A stretch of 5,389 bases of DNA from Alphaproteobacteria bacterium UBA2964 (GTDB taxonomy: Bacteria > Pseudomonadota > Alphaproteobacteria > MPNO01 > UBA2964), in the NCBI GenBank assembly GCA_002348425.1, contig DEBE01000107.1, forward strand, positions 1-5,389, given 5' to 3'. A model generated the notes under the pieces. The model was given only the letters and a program-made list of their open reading frames with translations. It made no database searches and had not been told where the DNA came from. Shown here in pieces: positions 1 to 5,389 of this stretch. Made by a program: the position numbers and the translations under genes. Numbering within the stretch: the first letter of the stretch is position 1; every line of letters begins with the position of its first letter.

Positions 1-986
1 ACCACGCCCATCCAGTCGGGATTAGATTGAAGTAACCGCGCCTGGCCAAGAATGTCAAAAAGGCCAATAATAATGACAAGGGTAGTGTCTTTAAAGAGAC
101 CGATAAAGGTATTTACTATACCGGGGATCGCAATTTTCAGTGCCTGTGGCAATATCACCATCCTCATGGACTGCCAGTATTTTAAGCCCATAGCCTCCGC
201 TGCTTCGTATTGTCCTTGCGGAATTGCCTGCAGTCCACCTCTGATTACTTCTGCCATATAGGCGGATGCAAATAGAGTAATCATAATCATTACCCGAAAT
301 AATTTATCCATTGTAACTTCTGGCGGTAGGAATAATTGCAGGATGATGACGGCTACAAAAAGAAGAGTTATAAGCGGGACTCCACGGAAGATCTCGATAA
401 AAACAATACAAACCCATCGGACCAGTGGAAGTTTCGACCGCCGTCCCAGTGCTAAAAGGACACCTAGCGGCAGCGATAAAAATATCCCCGACAGACCCGC
501 GACGAGGTTTAGCATGAACCCACCGAATTTGTCTGTGGTCACTCCCTGAAGACCCAGTCCTCCGAGGAGCAGGAAGGCCGCAATAACAGGATATAGTACA
601 GAAAACCATCGTCCTATCCGCTTACAGGGTAGTCCATCAAATAAGACATAGGCAATGGCTGGTATCATGAGGATAATAGAGAGATTGACCCGCCAATACT
701 GCGTTGGCGGATAAAATCCATAAAGAAACTGATGAATTCTTTGATCTAGCCAAGCCCAGCAAGCCCCTCCTGTTTGACAATCTTTAGCAGAAGACCCATC
801 AAAATCAGCATTAAATATACCCCAATCCAGAAGCGGTGGAAAAACCAGATAGAAAAAGTAGATCGTCAAGAGCGTTAAAGTGGTGTTCCAAAGACTGCTG
901 AAAAGGTTTTTACGAGCCCAGTATAATGTCTGTTGAATGAAAGTCGGAAATCTTGAAGGTCTAGCTTTATTTTGTTGCATTATCAT
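1..986 (-). CDS. aapM: General L-amino-acid ABC transporter permease AapM (partial, 3' end beyond window)
   Basis: Inner-membrane permease subunit that pairs with AapQ to form the channel of the Aap broad-specificity L-amino-acid importer. The minus frame is open from the start to the left edge (about 328 codons); family members are about 380-390 residues, so some 55-60 C-terminal residues are missing. Counting from the ATG at 980, the family-typical periplasmic region with C68 and GGACWAW (71-77) and FLYGFYPP (85-92) lies between TM1 and TM2. A HisM-type permease domain begins near 155, with FRGVPLITLLF (198-208) and the EAA loop E259-A-A-x-x-x-G265 continuing to LPQALKIAIP (277-286), which docks the ATPase. 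Two in-frame ATGs compete: 986 (ATGA overlap with the aapQ stop) and 980. A weak GGTGG at 991-995 lies 4 or 10 bases ahead of them. I chose 986 because the overlap suggests translational coupling; 980 is nearly as likely. The identity is firm, the exact start is not. Confidence 0.94.
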   Translation of the reverse strand, partial: MIMQQNKARPSRFPTFIQQTLYWARKNLFSSLWNTTLTLLTIYFFYLVFPPLLDWGIFNADFDGSSAKDCQTGGACWAWLDQRIHQFLYGFYPPTQYWRVNLSIILMIPAIAYVLFDGLPCKRIGRWFSVLYPVIAAFLLLGGLGLQGVTTDKFGGFMLNLVAGLSGIFLSLPLGVLLALGRRSKLPLVRWVCIVFIEIFRGVPLITLLFVAVIILQLFLPPEVTMDKLFRVMIMITLFASAYMAEVIRGGLQAIPQGQYEAAEAMGLKYWQSMRMVILPQALKIAIPGIVNTFIGLFKDTTLVIIIGLFDILGQARLLQSNPDWMGV

Positions 987-2134
987 CGTTCCACCAAGGC
1001 AATCCGAGCATTGTACCAATTCATAAAAAGCGATGTAAGCAAACTCAAAGTAAGGTAGAAAATCATGAAAATGGCCACAACCTCTAGGGCATGACCACTT
1101 TGGTTCAAGACGGTATCTCCCACTGAGACGATATCTTGATATCCTATTGCTACAGCTAGGGAAGAGTTTTTTGTAAGGTTCAGGTATTGGCTGGTGAGTG
1201 GGGGTATGATCACCCTTAAAGCTTGAGGGAAAATTATTTTCCGGGTAATTAAATTTTTGGGTAAACCAAGAGACTTGGCAGCTTCAATTTGGCCCTTGGA
1301 TACCGATAGGATACCCGCTCTGACAATTTCTGAAATAAAGGCTGCGGTGTAAGTCGATAGGGCAATCCAAAGGGCAAATAGTTCAGGGGTAACATTAAAT
1401 CCACCAATGAGGTTAAACCTTCCACGCTCGGGTACATTAAAACTGATTGGAGAGCCTAAATTTAAATACACAATGGTGGGTATTAACACCGCAATACCCA
1501 GAGCTATTGTGTATACCGGTCTTTGTCTTCCAGTTTTTTCGAAGTCTTTTCGACTCCACCTGATAAAATAAAATGCAGCAACTAAAGAAAGTACAATTGC
1601 GATTAAAATATACAGGGAGCCATCCCCAAAAATGGGACTGGGTAGTCTTATTCCTCGATTGTTGAGGAAGATAAATTCTCCGAGAGAAATACTTTCCATA
1701 ACTTTTGGTAAGGTGAGTAATACTACCCACCAGAAAATTATCTGCAGCAGCACTGGTACATTTCGGGTAAATTCTACGTAAGATGCAATAGTAGATCTAA
1801 CTAGAAAATTACTGGAAAGCCGCAACACTCCGCAGGTAAATCCGAGTATTGTTGCCGTTATAATGCCGAGTATGGCGACAAGAATTGTATTCAATCCTCC
1901 TACAATGATCGCACGCCCATATGTAGAGGTTGAAGAATAATCAATAATCCTCTGATTGATATCGAATGAGGCAGTATCACCTAGAAATCCAAAGCCAGTT
2001 GCTAAGCCGACAATTTCTAAATTTCTAATTGTATTGACGACGAAAAATAAAACGAGTCCGGCCAAGGCCAATAACAAGATAACTTGTATTACGTAGCCTC
2101 GCGACCGTTCGTTGTTGAGGTATTGCCTAAGCAT
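983..2134 (-). CDS. aapQ: General L-amino-acid ABC transporter permease AapQ
   Basis: Inner-membrane permease subunit, partner of AapM in the Aap (polar amino acid uptake, HisMQ-type) importer. 383 residues, close to the usual family length of about 400. It has an N-terminal TM near 15-36, the family-like ATGFGFLG (45-52), the start of the permease domain at GRAIIVGGLNTI (73-84), and the conserved EFTRNVPVLLQIIFWW (121-136). A long insert with extra TM segments (about 170-226) is typical of AapQ rather than of short HisQ proteins. The EAA loop is E284-A-A-x-x-x-G290 through FPQALRVIIPP (302-312), the contact with the AapP ATPase. The ATG at 2134 is bounded by an in-frame TAA two codons upstream (2138-2140), so it cannot be extended. 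No Shine-Dalgarno sequence is visible before it, so initiation may be weak. Its stop overlaps or lies 2 bases from the aapM start, indicating one transcript. Confidence 0.95.
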   Translation of the reverse strand: MLRQYLNNERSRGYVIQVILLLALAGLVLFFVVNTIRNLEIVGLATGFGFLGDTASFDINQRIIDYSSTSTYGRAIIVGGLNTILVAILGIITATILGFTCGVLRLSSNFLVRSTIASYVEFTRNVPVLLQIIFWWVVLLTLPKVMESISLGEFIFLNNRGIRLPSPIFGDGSLYILIAIVLSLVAAFYFIRWSRKDFEKTGRQRPVYTIALGIAVLIPTIVYLNLGSPISFNVPERGRFNLIGGFNVTPELFALWIALSTYTAAFISEIVRAGILSVSKGQIEAAKSLGLPKNLITRKIIFPQALRVIIPPLTSQYLNLTKNSSLAVAIGYQDIVSVGDTVLNQSGHALEVVAIFMIFYLTLSLLTSLFMNWYNARIALVER

Positions 2135-2240
2135 TGGTTATCGGGAAAAAGGGATTAGTGGAGGACTGAATATCTCAAATAGACCCCTGTGGAATTTTCT
2201 CCTCCGAATCCCAAAAGAAATCCGGAGGAGAAAATAACCG
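2135..2240 (-). other. aapJ-aapQ intergenic region (106 bases)
   Basis: Holds the 13-bp stem-loop next to aapJ and then about 60 bases leading to aapQ. No ribosome binding site is seen near the aapQ ATG, and I see no convincing promoter here. A short TCCTCC on the transcribed strand (2160-2165) could pair with the GGAGGA of the hairpin arm, but with only 6 base pairs against 13 in the main stem. aapQ is most simply read as expressed from the aapJ transcript. Confidence 0.5.
2194..2235 (-). other. Perfect 13-bp stem-loop in aapJ-aapQ gap
   Basis: The arms 2194-2206 and 2223-2235 are exact reverse complements (plus-strand left arm ATTTTCTCCTCCG) around a 16-base loop. It begins 6 bases after the aapJ stop and sits 60 bases before aapQ. 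On the transcribed minus strand no run of T follows the stem, so it does not look like a full intrinsic terminator. Stem-loops placed after a binding-protein gene and before the permease genes are known in other ABC operons (for example malE-malF) to protect the upstream mRNA, giving more binding protein than permease. That role is inferred here. The downstream arm carries GGAGGAG, resembling a ribosome binding site, but no start codon follows at a usable distance. Confidence 0.75.
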
Positions 2241-3335
2241 TTATCGCACTGGTGGCGCGTAGAGGATACCACCTTGGTTATAAAGTGCGTTTAGTCCACG
2301 AGAGAGCCCGAGAGGCGTATTCACGCCGAGATATTTTTCAAATATCTCGGCATAGTTTCCTCCAGCCTGGATGGCGCGGACAGCCCATTGAAGGTCAAGT
2401 CCAAGTTTTTCCCCGAGGGTACCCTCCTTACCGAGAAGACGATTAATCTCAGGGTTTTTTGTGCCTTCAGCCATTTTGCCGACATTTCCCTTATTAATTC
2501 CGAGTTCCTCGGCGACAATTAGTGCGTTAAGGGTCCAGCGAGCGATGTCGCCCCATTGGTCATCTCCATGTCTAACTAGAGGGCCCAAGGGCTCCTTAGA
2601 AATAATTTCTGGGAATACCATATGCTTATCGGCGTCCTTGAAGGTACTTTTCGTTGCCGCCAGCCCTGAGGCATCCGTTGTATAAACGTCGCAACGTTCT
2701 GCCAGATAGGCTGTTCTTGCCTCGGCATTTGTTTCTATTGGGACAGGCTCATAGTTCATCTTATTAGTACGGAAAAAATCAGCTAAATTCATTTCCGTGG
2801 TCGTGCCTGTCTGAATGCAAATTGAGACGCCATTGAGGTCTTTGGCACTTTTAACACCAAGTTTTTTACGGCCGATGAAGCCTTGTCCGTCATAGTATGA
2901 GACACCAATAAATGTAAACTTGAGATCTACGTCTCTCGAAAATGTCCATGTCGTATTTCTGGATAGGACATCAATTTCGCCGGAAGTCAGTGCCGGAAAT
3001 CGTGTTTTACCGGTTAGGTTGGTAAACTTCACCTTATTAGGATCACCTAACACGGCTGCAGCCAGTGCACGACAATAAGCAACGTCAAAACCTTCCCAGG
3101 TCCCTTGATCGTTGGTGTAAGCAAAACCGGCTAATCCGGTGTTAATGCCACACTGCAGATGCCCTCGGCTCTTAACCTTTTCTAAAGTTGATTGAGAAGG
3201 AGCAGCTTGTGCTGTTTTTTCTGGGGTCGCTTTCTCGCTTTTTGCGTCTTTCTTTTCTTCACAGCCGCTGAGAGATACGGCAAGAAAGGCGGATACGGAA
3301 GCAACGGCTACAAAACTTGTAAATTGCTTTAACAT
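2241..3335 (-). CDS. aapJ: General L-amino-acid-binding protein AapJ, predicted lipoprotein
   Basis: Substrate-binding protein of the Aap importer, capturing L-amino acids outside the inner membrane. Of the 364 residues, 1-24 form a lipoprotein-type signal with lipobox L22-S-G-C25. A charged Lys/Glu/Ala/Pro/Ser linker (26-50) follows, then the binding domain from LEKVKSRGHLQCG (51-63). Family hallmarks are CGINTGLAGFAY (62-73), GFDVAYCRALAAAV (82-95), DVLSRNTTWT (122-131), YYDGQGF (147-153), CIQTGTTTEMNLADFF (173-188), CDVYTTDASGL (215-225), EIISKEPLGPLVRHGDDQW (243-261) and the C-terminal RGLNALYNQGG..YAPPVR. The usual length is about 340, and the excess is the linker. Classical AapJ is a soluble periplasmic protein with an ordinary cleaved signal, so the lipobox is unusual. 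The start is supported by AGAGGA at 3341-3346, five bases before the ATG. First gene of the aapJQM run. Confidence 0.95.
   Translation of the reverse strand: MLKQFTSFVAVASVSAFLAVSLSGCEEKKDAKSEKATPEKTAQAAPSQSTLEKVKSRGHLQCGINTGLAGFAYTNDQGTWEGFDVAYCRALAAAVLGDPNKVKFTNLTGKTRFPALTSGEIDVLSRNTTWTFSRDVDLKFTFIGVSYYDGQGFIGRKKLGVKSAKDLNGVSICIQTGTTTEMNLADFFRTNKMNYEPVPIETNAEARTAYLAERCDVYTTDASGLAATKSTFKDADKHMVFPEIISKEPLGPLVRHGDDQWGDIARWTLNALIVAEELGINKGNVGKMAEGTKNPEINRLLGKEGTLGEKLGLDLQWAVRAIQAGGNYAEIFEKYLGVNTPLGLSRGLNALYNQGGILYAPPVR
2314..2351 (-). repeat. 12-bp perfect palindrome with 3-base loop inside aapJ, plus overlapping small hairpin
   Basis: Arms 2325-2336 (GCCGAGATATTT) and 2340-2351 (AAATATCTCGGC) are exact reverse complements around a 3-base loop (GAA on the coding strand). 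They encode AEIFEKYLG, residues 329-337 of AapJ. A second hairpin, GGCGT-ATTC-ACGCC (2314-2327), shares three bases with the first, so the two cannot form fully together. The stretch lies about 85 bases before the aapJ stop. It could be an mRNA structure that slows 3' exonuclease decay or ribosomes, but no function is proven by sequence. Coding of a conserved segment explains the protein but not the exact symmetry. Confidence 0.75.
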
Positions 3336-3462
3336 TTTTTTCCTCTTTGATTTTATCTAATATTGTATGAACTCTGATCTTCTTGAGCGCAGAGTGTCAC
3401 ATTATTCCCGTCTCAAGAAAACCTATTCTATTAAAAAGAGTTTACTTTATTTTATAAGTTTA
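3336..3462 (-). promoter_or_regulatory. Likely aap promoter region with nested inverted repeats
   Basis: AT-rich gap of 127 bases between the MFS stop and the aapJ start, the only sizeable space ahead of the aap genes. It contains an 8-bp inverted repeat TTCTTGAG / CTCAAGAA (3380-3387 and 3412-3419), whose half-sites start 32 bases apart, about three DNA turns. It also contains a 6-bp repeat ACTCTG / CAGAGT (3371-3376 and 3390-3395) overlapping it. On the minus strand TACAAT (3362-3367) is the best -10-like hexamer, but no good -35 lies 16-18 bases upstream. The aapJ Shine-Dalgarno is AGAGGA at 3341-3346. No clear T-tract terminator for the MFS gene is present. That the promoter lies here follows from gene layout, and the exact sites are tentative. 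Confidence 0.45.
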
Positions 3463-4737
3463 TCAGTAATTATCAGCATTTTTTTGTAATTTGTTAGAAG
3501 CCGATAGCTCGGGTGACCTTTTTACATGAAGAACTAAAGCTCCCATCAGCAGAGTCACCAATAGACCGACAATGTAAAAGCTAAGTTCAATGCCGACTAA
3601 TTCTGCCAGGCCGCCCATCATAACGGGTGCACCAATAGACGCTATTCGATTGCAAGTTCCCCTGACACCGGATGCTTTTCCTCTTGATTCTACACCTACA
3701 GCTCGTAACACCGTCGAAATGATGATTGGTTGTGTTACTCCGTTGGCTGCCCCTCTGACAGCCGAAGCAAGCATTAGTAGCCACAGCAAGCCAAGGGCAG
3801 GGGTAATTGCGACAGATAATACGCCGGCAAGTATTGTCGCCATCACAAACCAATAGGGTTTTATGTAGCGTGTAACCCAGTGAGCCGAGAGAGCCGCCAA
3901 GGCTGCGGCTACAGAAGCCGCTGTAAGAAGAAATCCTATTTCTGTTCCAGAAAAACCTTTTCCAGCAAGATAGACAACATAAAAACTGCTCTGAACGGAA
4001 GCTCCCACATGCGAGAGCATGCTCACCATTACGATTAGTGCAATTGCAGGAACGGAGAGCAATCGGAAGGCGTCGATGTAGTCACCAAGCCTTGGCAATA
4101 GGTCAGAAAGTTTGATGTGACTTCGCCGAAGTTGGGTTTGATCGGGCTCCCGGTTTTCATGGACGGGCAGCATGAGCGCGCAAATAAGCATGCCCAAACC
4201 CCAAATACTTAAACCGATAAAGGCCCAAGTGGATCCGCAGGTATCCCAGATTAATCCAATTAATGGAGGAATAAGAAGCGGACCAAAACGGCAGGTAAAA
4301 CTCAGTCGAGCCGTATAGACGGTGCTACCTCTCATATAATGTCCAATAAGTGTTTGAGCACCAAGCCACCCCATTGAATCAGCTAGGCCGGCAATCATTT
4401 GGAGAATTAGAACGGCCCAAATCCAGGGCATTGCAGGAAATAAAAGGGGCGAAACAATACCTATGATGGCGAAGAATATCATCACCTTTCGTCCGCCGAG
4501 CCTATCCATGAGAGCCCCCCCGTGGATAGAAAGAAACAACGGTAAAAAATGCCGAGACCCCAGAACTATACCTATTAGCAGTGGAGAGGATTCTATTGTT
4601 GCGACCCACAGAGGGACCACCACCGAGGCAAGGTAAAACATCGTCGTACTAAAAAGCCCGATGCCGTATACGGCGGCTTGAAGGTGCCAAGGAACACCTT
4701 TTGTCTCAGATGCAGCTGTATTTTTTGAATTAGGCAA
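3463..4737 (-). CDS. MFS transporter, substrate unknown
   Basis: Major facilitator superfamily permease of the inner membrane; family members move small solutes by uniport, symport or antiport, often as exporters. 424 residues with about 12 hydrophobic segments in two halves, split by a hydrophilic loop near 192-222. The signature motif A loop is present as G73-G-A-L-M-D78-R-L-G-G-R83-K84 between TM2 and TM3. The C-terminal half has RGAANGVTQP (328-337) and a basic SRGKASGVRG (351-360). The substrate is not recognisable. The start is TTG (4735-4737): an in-frame TAA (4738-4740) directly precedes it, and the next candidate is ATG codon 33, which would cut into TM1. No Shine-Dalgarno is visible, so translation may depend on the upstream permease gene, whose stop ends 20 bases before. 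The pair is probably co-transcribed. A 127-base gap separates it from aapJ. Confidence 0.9.
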   Translation of the reverse strand: MPNSKNTAASETKGVPWHLQAAVYGIGLFSTTMFYLASVVVPLWVATIESSPLLIGIVLGSRHFLPLFLSIHGGALMDRLGGRKVMIFFAIIGIVSPLLFPAMPWIWAVLILQMIAGLADSMGWLGAQTLIGHYMRGSTVYTARLSFTCRFGPLLIPPLIGLIWDTCGSTWAFIGLSIWGLGMLICALMLPVHENREPDQTQLRRSHIKLSDLLPRLGDYIDAFRLLSVPAIALIVMVSMLSHVGASVQSSFYVVYLAGKGFSGTEIGFLLTAASVAAALAALSAHWVTRYIKPYWFVMATILAGVLSVAITPALGLLWLLMLASAVRGAANGVTQPIIISTVLRAVGVESRGKASGVRGTCNRIASIGAPVMMGGLAELVGIELSFYIVGLLVTLLMGALVLHVKRSPELSASNKLQKNADNY

Positions 4738-4757
4738 TTATATCAATCAAATAATGT

Positions 4758-5389
4758 TTAGATCTTTTTTTGAACTCGGGATTCCCGCCATGCAATGTAG
4801 TATGTACTCAAAAAAATAACTACAGCCCCGACCCACGTCCAAAGATCCGTTGTTTCTGCGAAGAAAAACCAGCCCCAAGCCACTGCCATGGGCAACCTCA
4901 GAAAATCGAAGGGTATTACGGCGCTTGCGTCAGTCTTTCCAAATGAACGCGCCTGACAAAAATGAGCGAACGAACCAGTAAGGCCTATACCAAGCAAAAC
5001 AATAAGGTCGAGCAGGTTAGGCATAAAACCGATGAAAATTGTGGGTATGAGTGTTAGGGGAACAATCATCACATTCATATAGAAAACGATAAGTGAAGCG
5101 GAATCTGTTTTAGTGAGTACCTTCATGCTGAGCCAAGAACCAGCATAGAAAACAGCGGATAATAGCATTGCGAGCACCGGTACTGATATCTCCGCATATC
5201 CAGGCCTTATAATAATTAATGTACCAATAAACCCGACGATAGCTGCTCCCCATCGTGGCAGGTCTACACTCTCCTTAAGGAAGAGTGCCGCTCCAACCGT
5301 AGCGAACAATGGTATTATGAAGGTAAAGGCCGTAGCGTTTGACATAGAAACGTGAGCCACTCCGTAATAAAAGAAGAACATCGCTGCCA
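4758..5389 (-). CDS. EamA/DMT-family permease (partial, 5' end beyond window)
   Basis: Drug/metabolite transporter superfamily permease with two EamA repeats. Such 10-TM inner-membrane proteins often export or import amino acids, metabolites or drugs. The frame is open to the right edge (about 210 codons of an expected roughly 290-300), so about 80-90 N-terminal residues are missing. The ATG at 5381 lies inside the first repeat and is not the real start. Counting from it, ATAFTFIIPLFATVGAALFLKE (16-37) and the repeat-1 end IIIRPG (56-61) are typical. Repeat 2 starts near 68 and contains ARSFGKTDAS (144-153), PFDFLRLPMA (157-166), the conserved E176 and WVGAVVIF (183-190). The PFDFLRLP form occurs in one EamA subgroup, but that does not fix the substrate. 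The stop lies 20 bases before the MFS start, suggesting a two-gene unit. Confidence 0.9.
   Translation of the reverse strand, partial: AAMFFFYYGVAHVSMSNATAFTFIIPLFATVGAALFLKESVDLPRWGAAIVGFIGTLIIIRPGYAEISVPVLAMLLSAVFYAGSWLSMKVLTKTDSASLIVFYMNVMIVPLTLIPTIFIGFMPNLLDLIVLLGIGLTGSFAHFCQARSFGKTDASAVIPFDFLRLPMAVAWGWFFFAETTDLWTWVGAVVIFLSTYYIAWRESRVQKKI

Noticed and set aside
304..609. Minus-strand open frame of about 100 codons in the left region
   Set aside because: It lies in another frame of aapM, which has the clear AapM motifs over the same bases; its composition is not protein-like.
2189..2446. Plus-strand open frame spanning the aapJ 3' end and the intergenic hairpin
   Set aside because: It is antisense to the well-supported aapJ, has no recognisable domain and no ribosome binding site, and its sequence follows from the hairpin and the aapJ codons.
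3431..3462. Possible terminator after the MFS stop (T-rich run on the minus strand)
   Set aside because: The T-run has no stable GC-bearing stem ahead of it, so it does not meet the pattern of an intrinsic terminator.
3587..3856. Opposed open frames (both strands) inside the MFS gene
   Set aside because: These are shadows of the MFS coding frame, with low-complexity or cysteine/arginine-rich translations and no family resemblance.
4681..4700. 6-bp inverted repeat AAGGTG / CACCTT near the start of the MFS gene
   Set aside because: Short arms with an 8-base loop inside coding sequence are expected by chance; too weak to call regulatory.
1..5389. Search for a novel system: CRISPR-like repeats, defence genes, toxin-antitoxin pairs, tRNA/rRNA, insertion sequences
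   Set aside because: No spaced direct repeats, RNA gene signatures, transposase or terminal inverted repeats were seen. All coding content is assigned to known transporter families.

Overview
The window is an ordinary-looking bacterial transporter cluster, with every supported gene on the minus strand. Read right to left, the order is: an EamA/DMT-family permease (cut by the right edge), an MFS permease, then aapJ, aapQ and aapM of a general L-amino-acid ABC importer. aapM runs off the left edge, and the ATPase gene aapP would be expected just beyond it. The AapJ/AapQ/AapM set points to a Gram-negative proteobacterium, most plausibly an alphaproteobacterium, where the Aap system is best known. 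The base composition is moderately AT-leaning, unlike the GC-rich rhizobia. The genus cannot be named from this sequence.

Layout. 4758-5389 is the C-terminal two thirds of a 10-TM DMT permease. 20 bases after its stop, 3463-4737 encodes a 12-TM MFS permease whose only available start ahead of its first membrane segment is TTG. The 127-base gap 3336-3462 separates this pair from the aap genes and is the likely aap promoter region; it holds nested inverted repeats but no convincing -35/-10 pair. aapJ (2241-3335) is followed by a 106-base gap with a 13-bp perfect stem-loop, then aapQ (983-2134), whose stop overlaps or nearly abuts the start of aapM (1-986).

How they work together. AapJ captures amino acids outside the inner membrane and delivers them to the AapQ-AapM channel, powered by AapP (not in view). 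The hairpins at and after the 3' end of aapJ fit the usual need for more binding protein than permease. The EamA and MFS genes are probably a separate two-gene unit; their substrates cannot be read from sequence, and a link to amino-acid traffic is only suggested by position.

Most notable points: an AapJ with a lipoprotein signal and charged linker instead of an ordinary cleaved signal; two strong stem-loops around the aapJ 3' end, one of them a 12-bp perfect palindrome inside the coding sequence; and the TTG start of the MFS gene. I saw no RNA genes, mobile elements, CRISPR arrays or evidence of a new multi-gene system.
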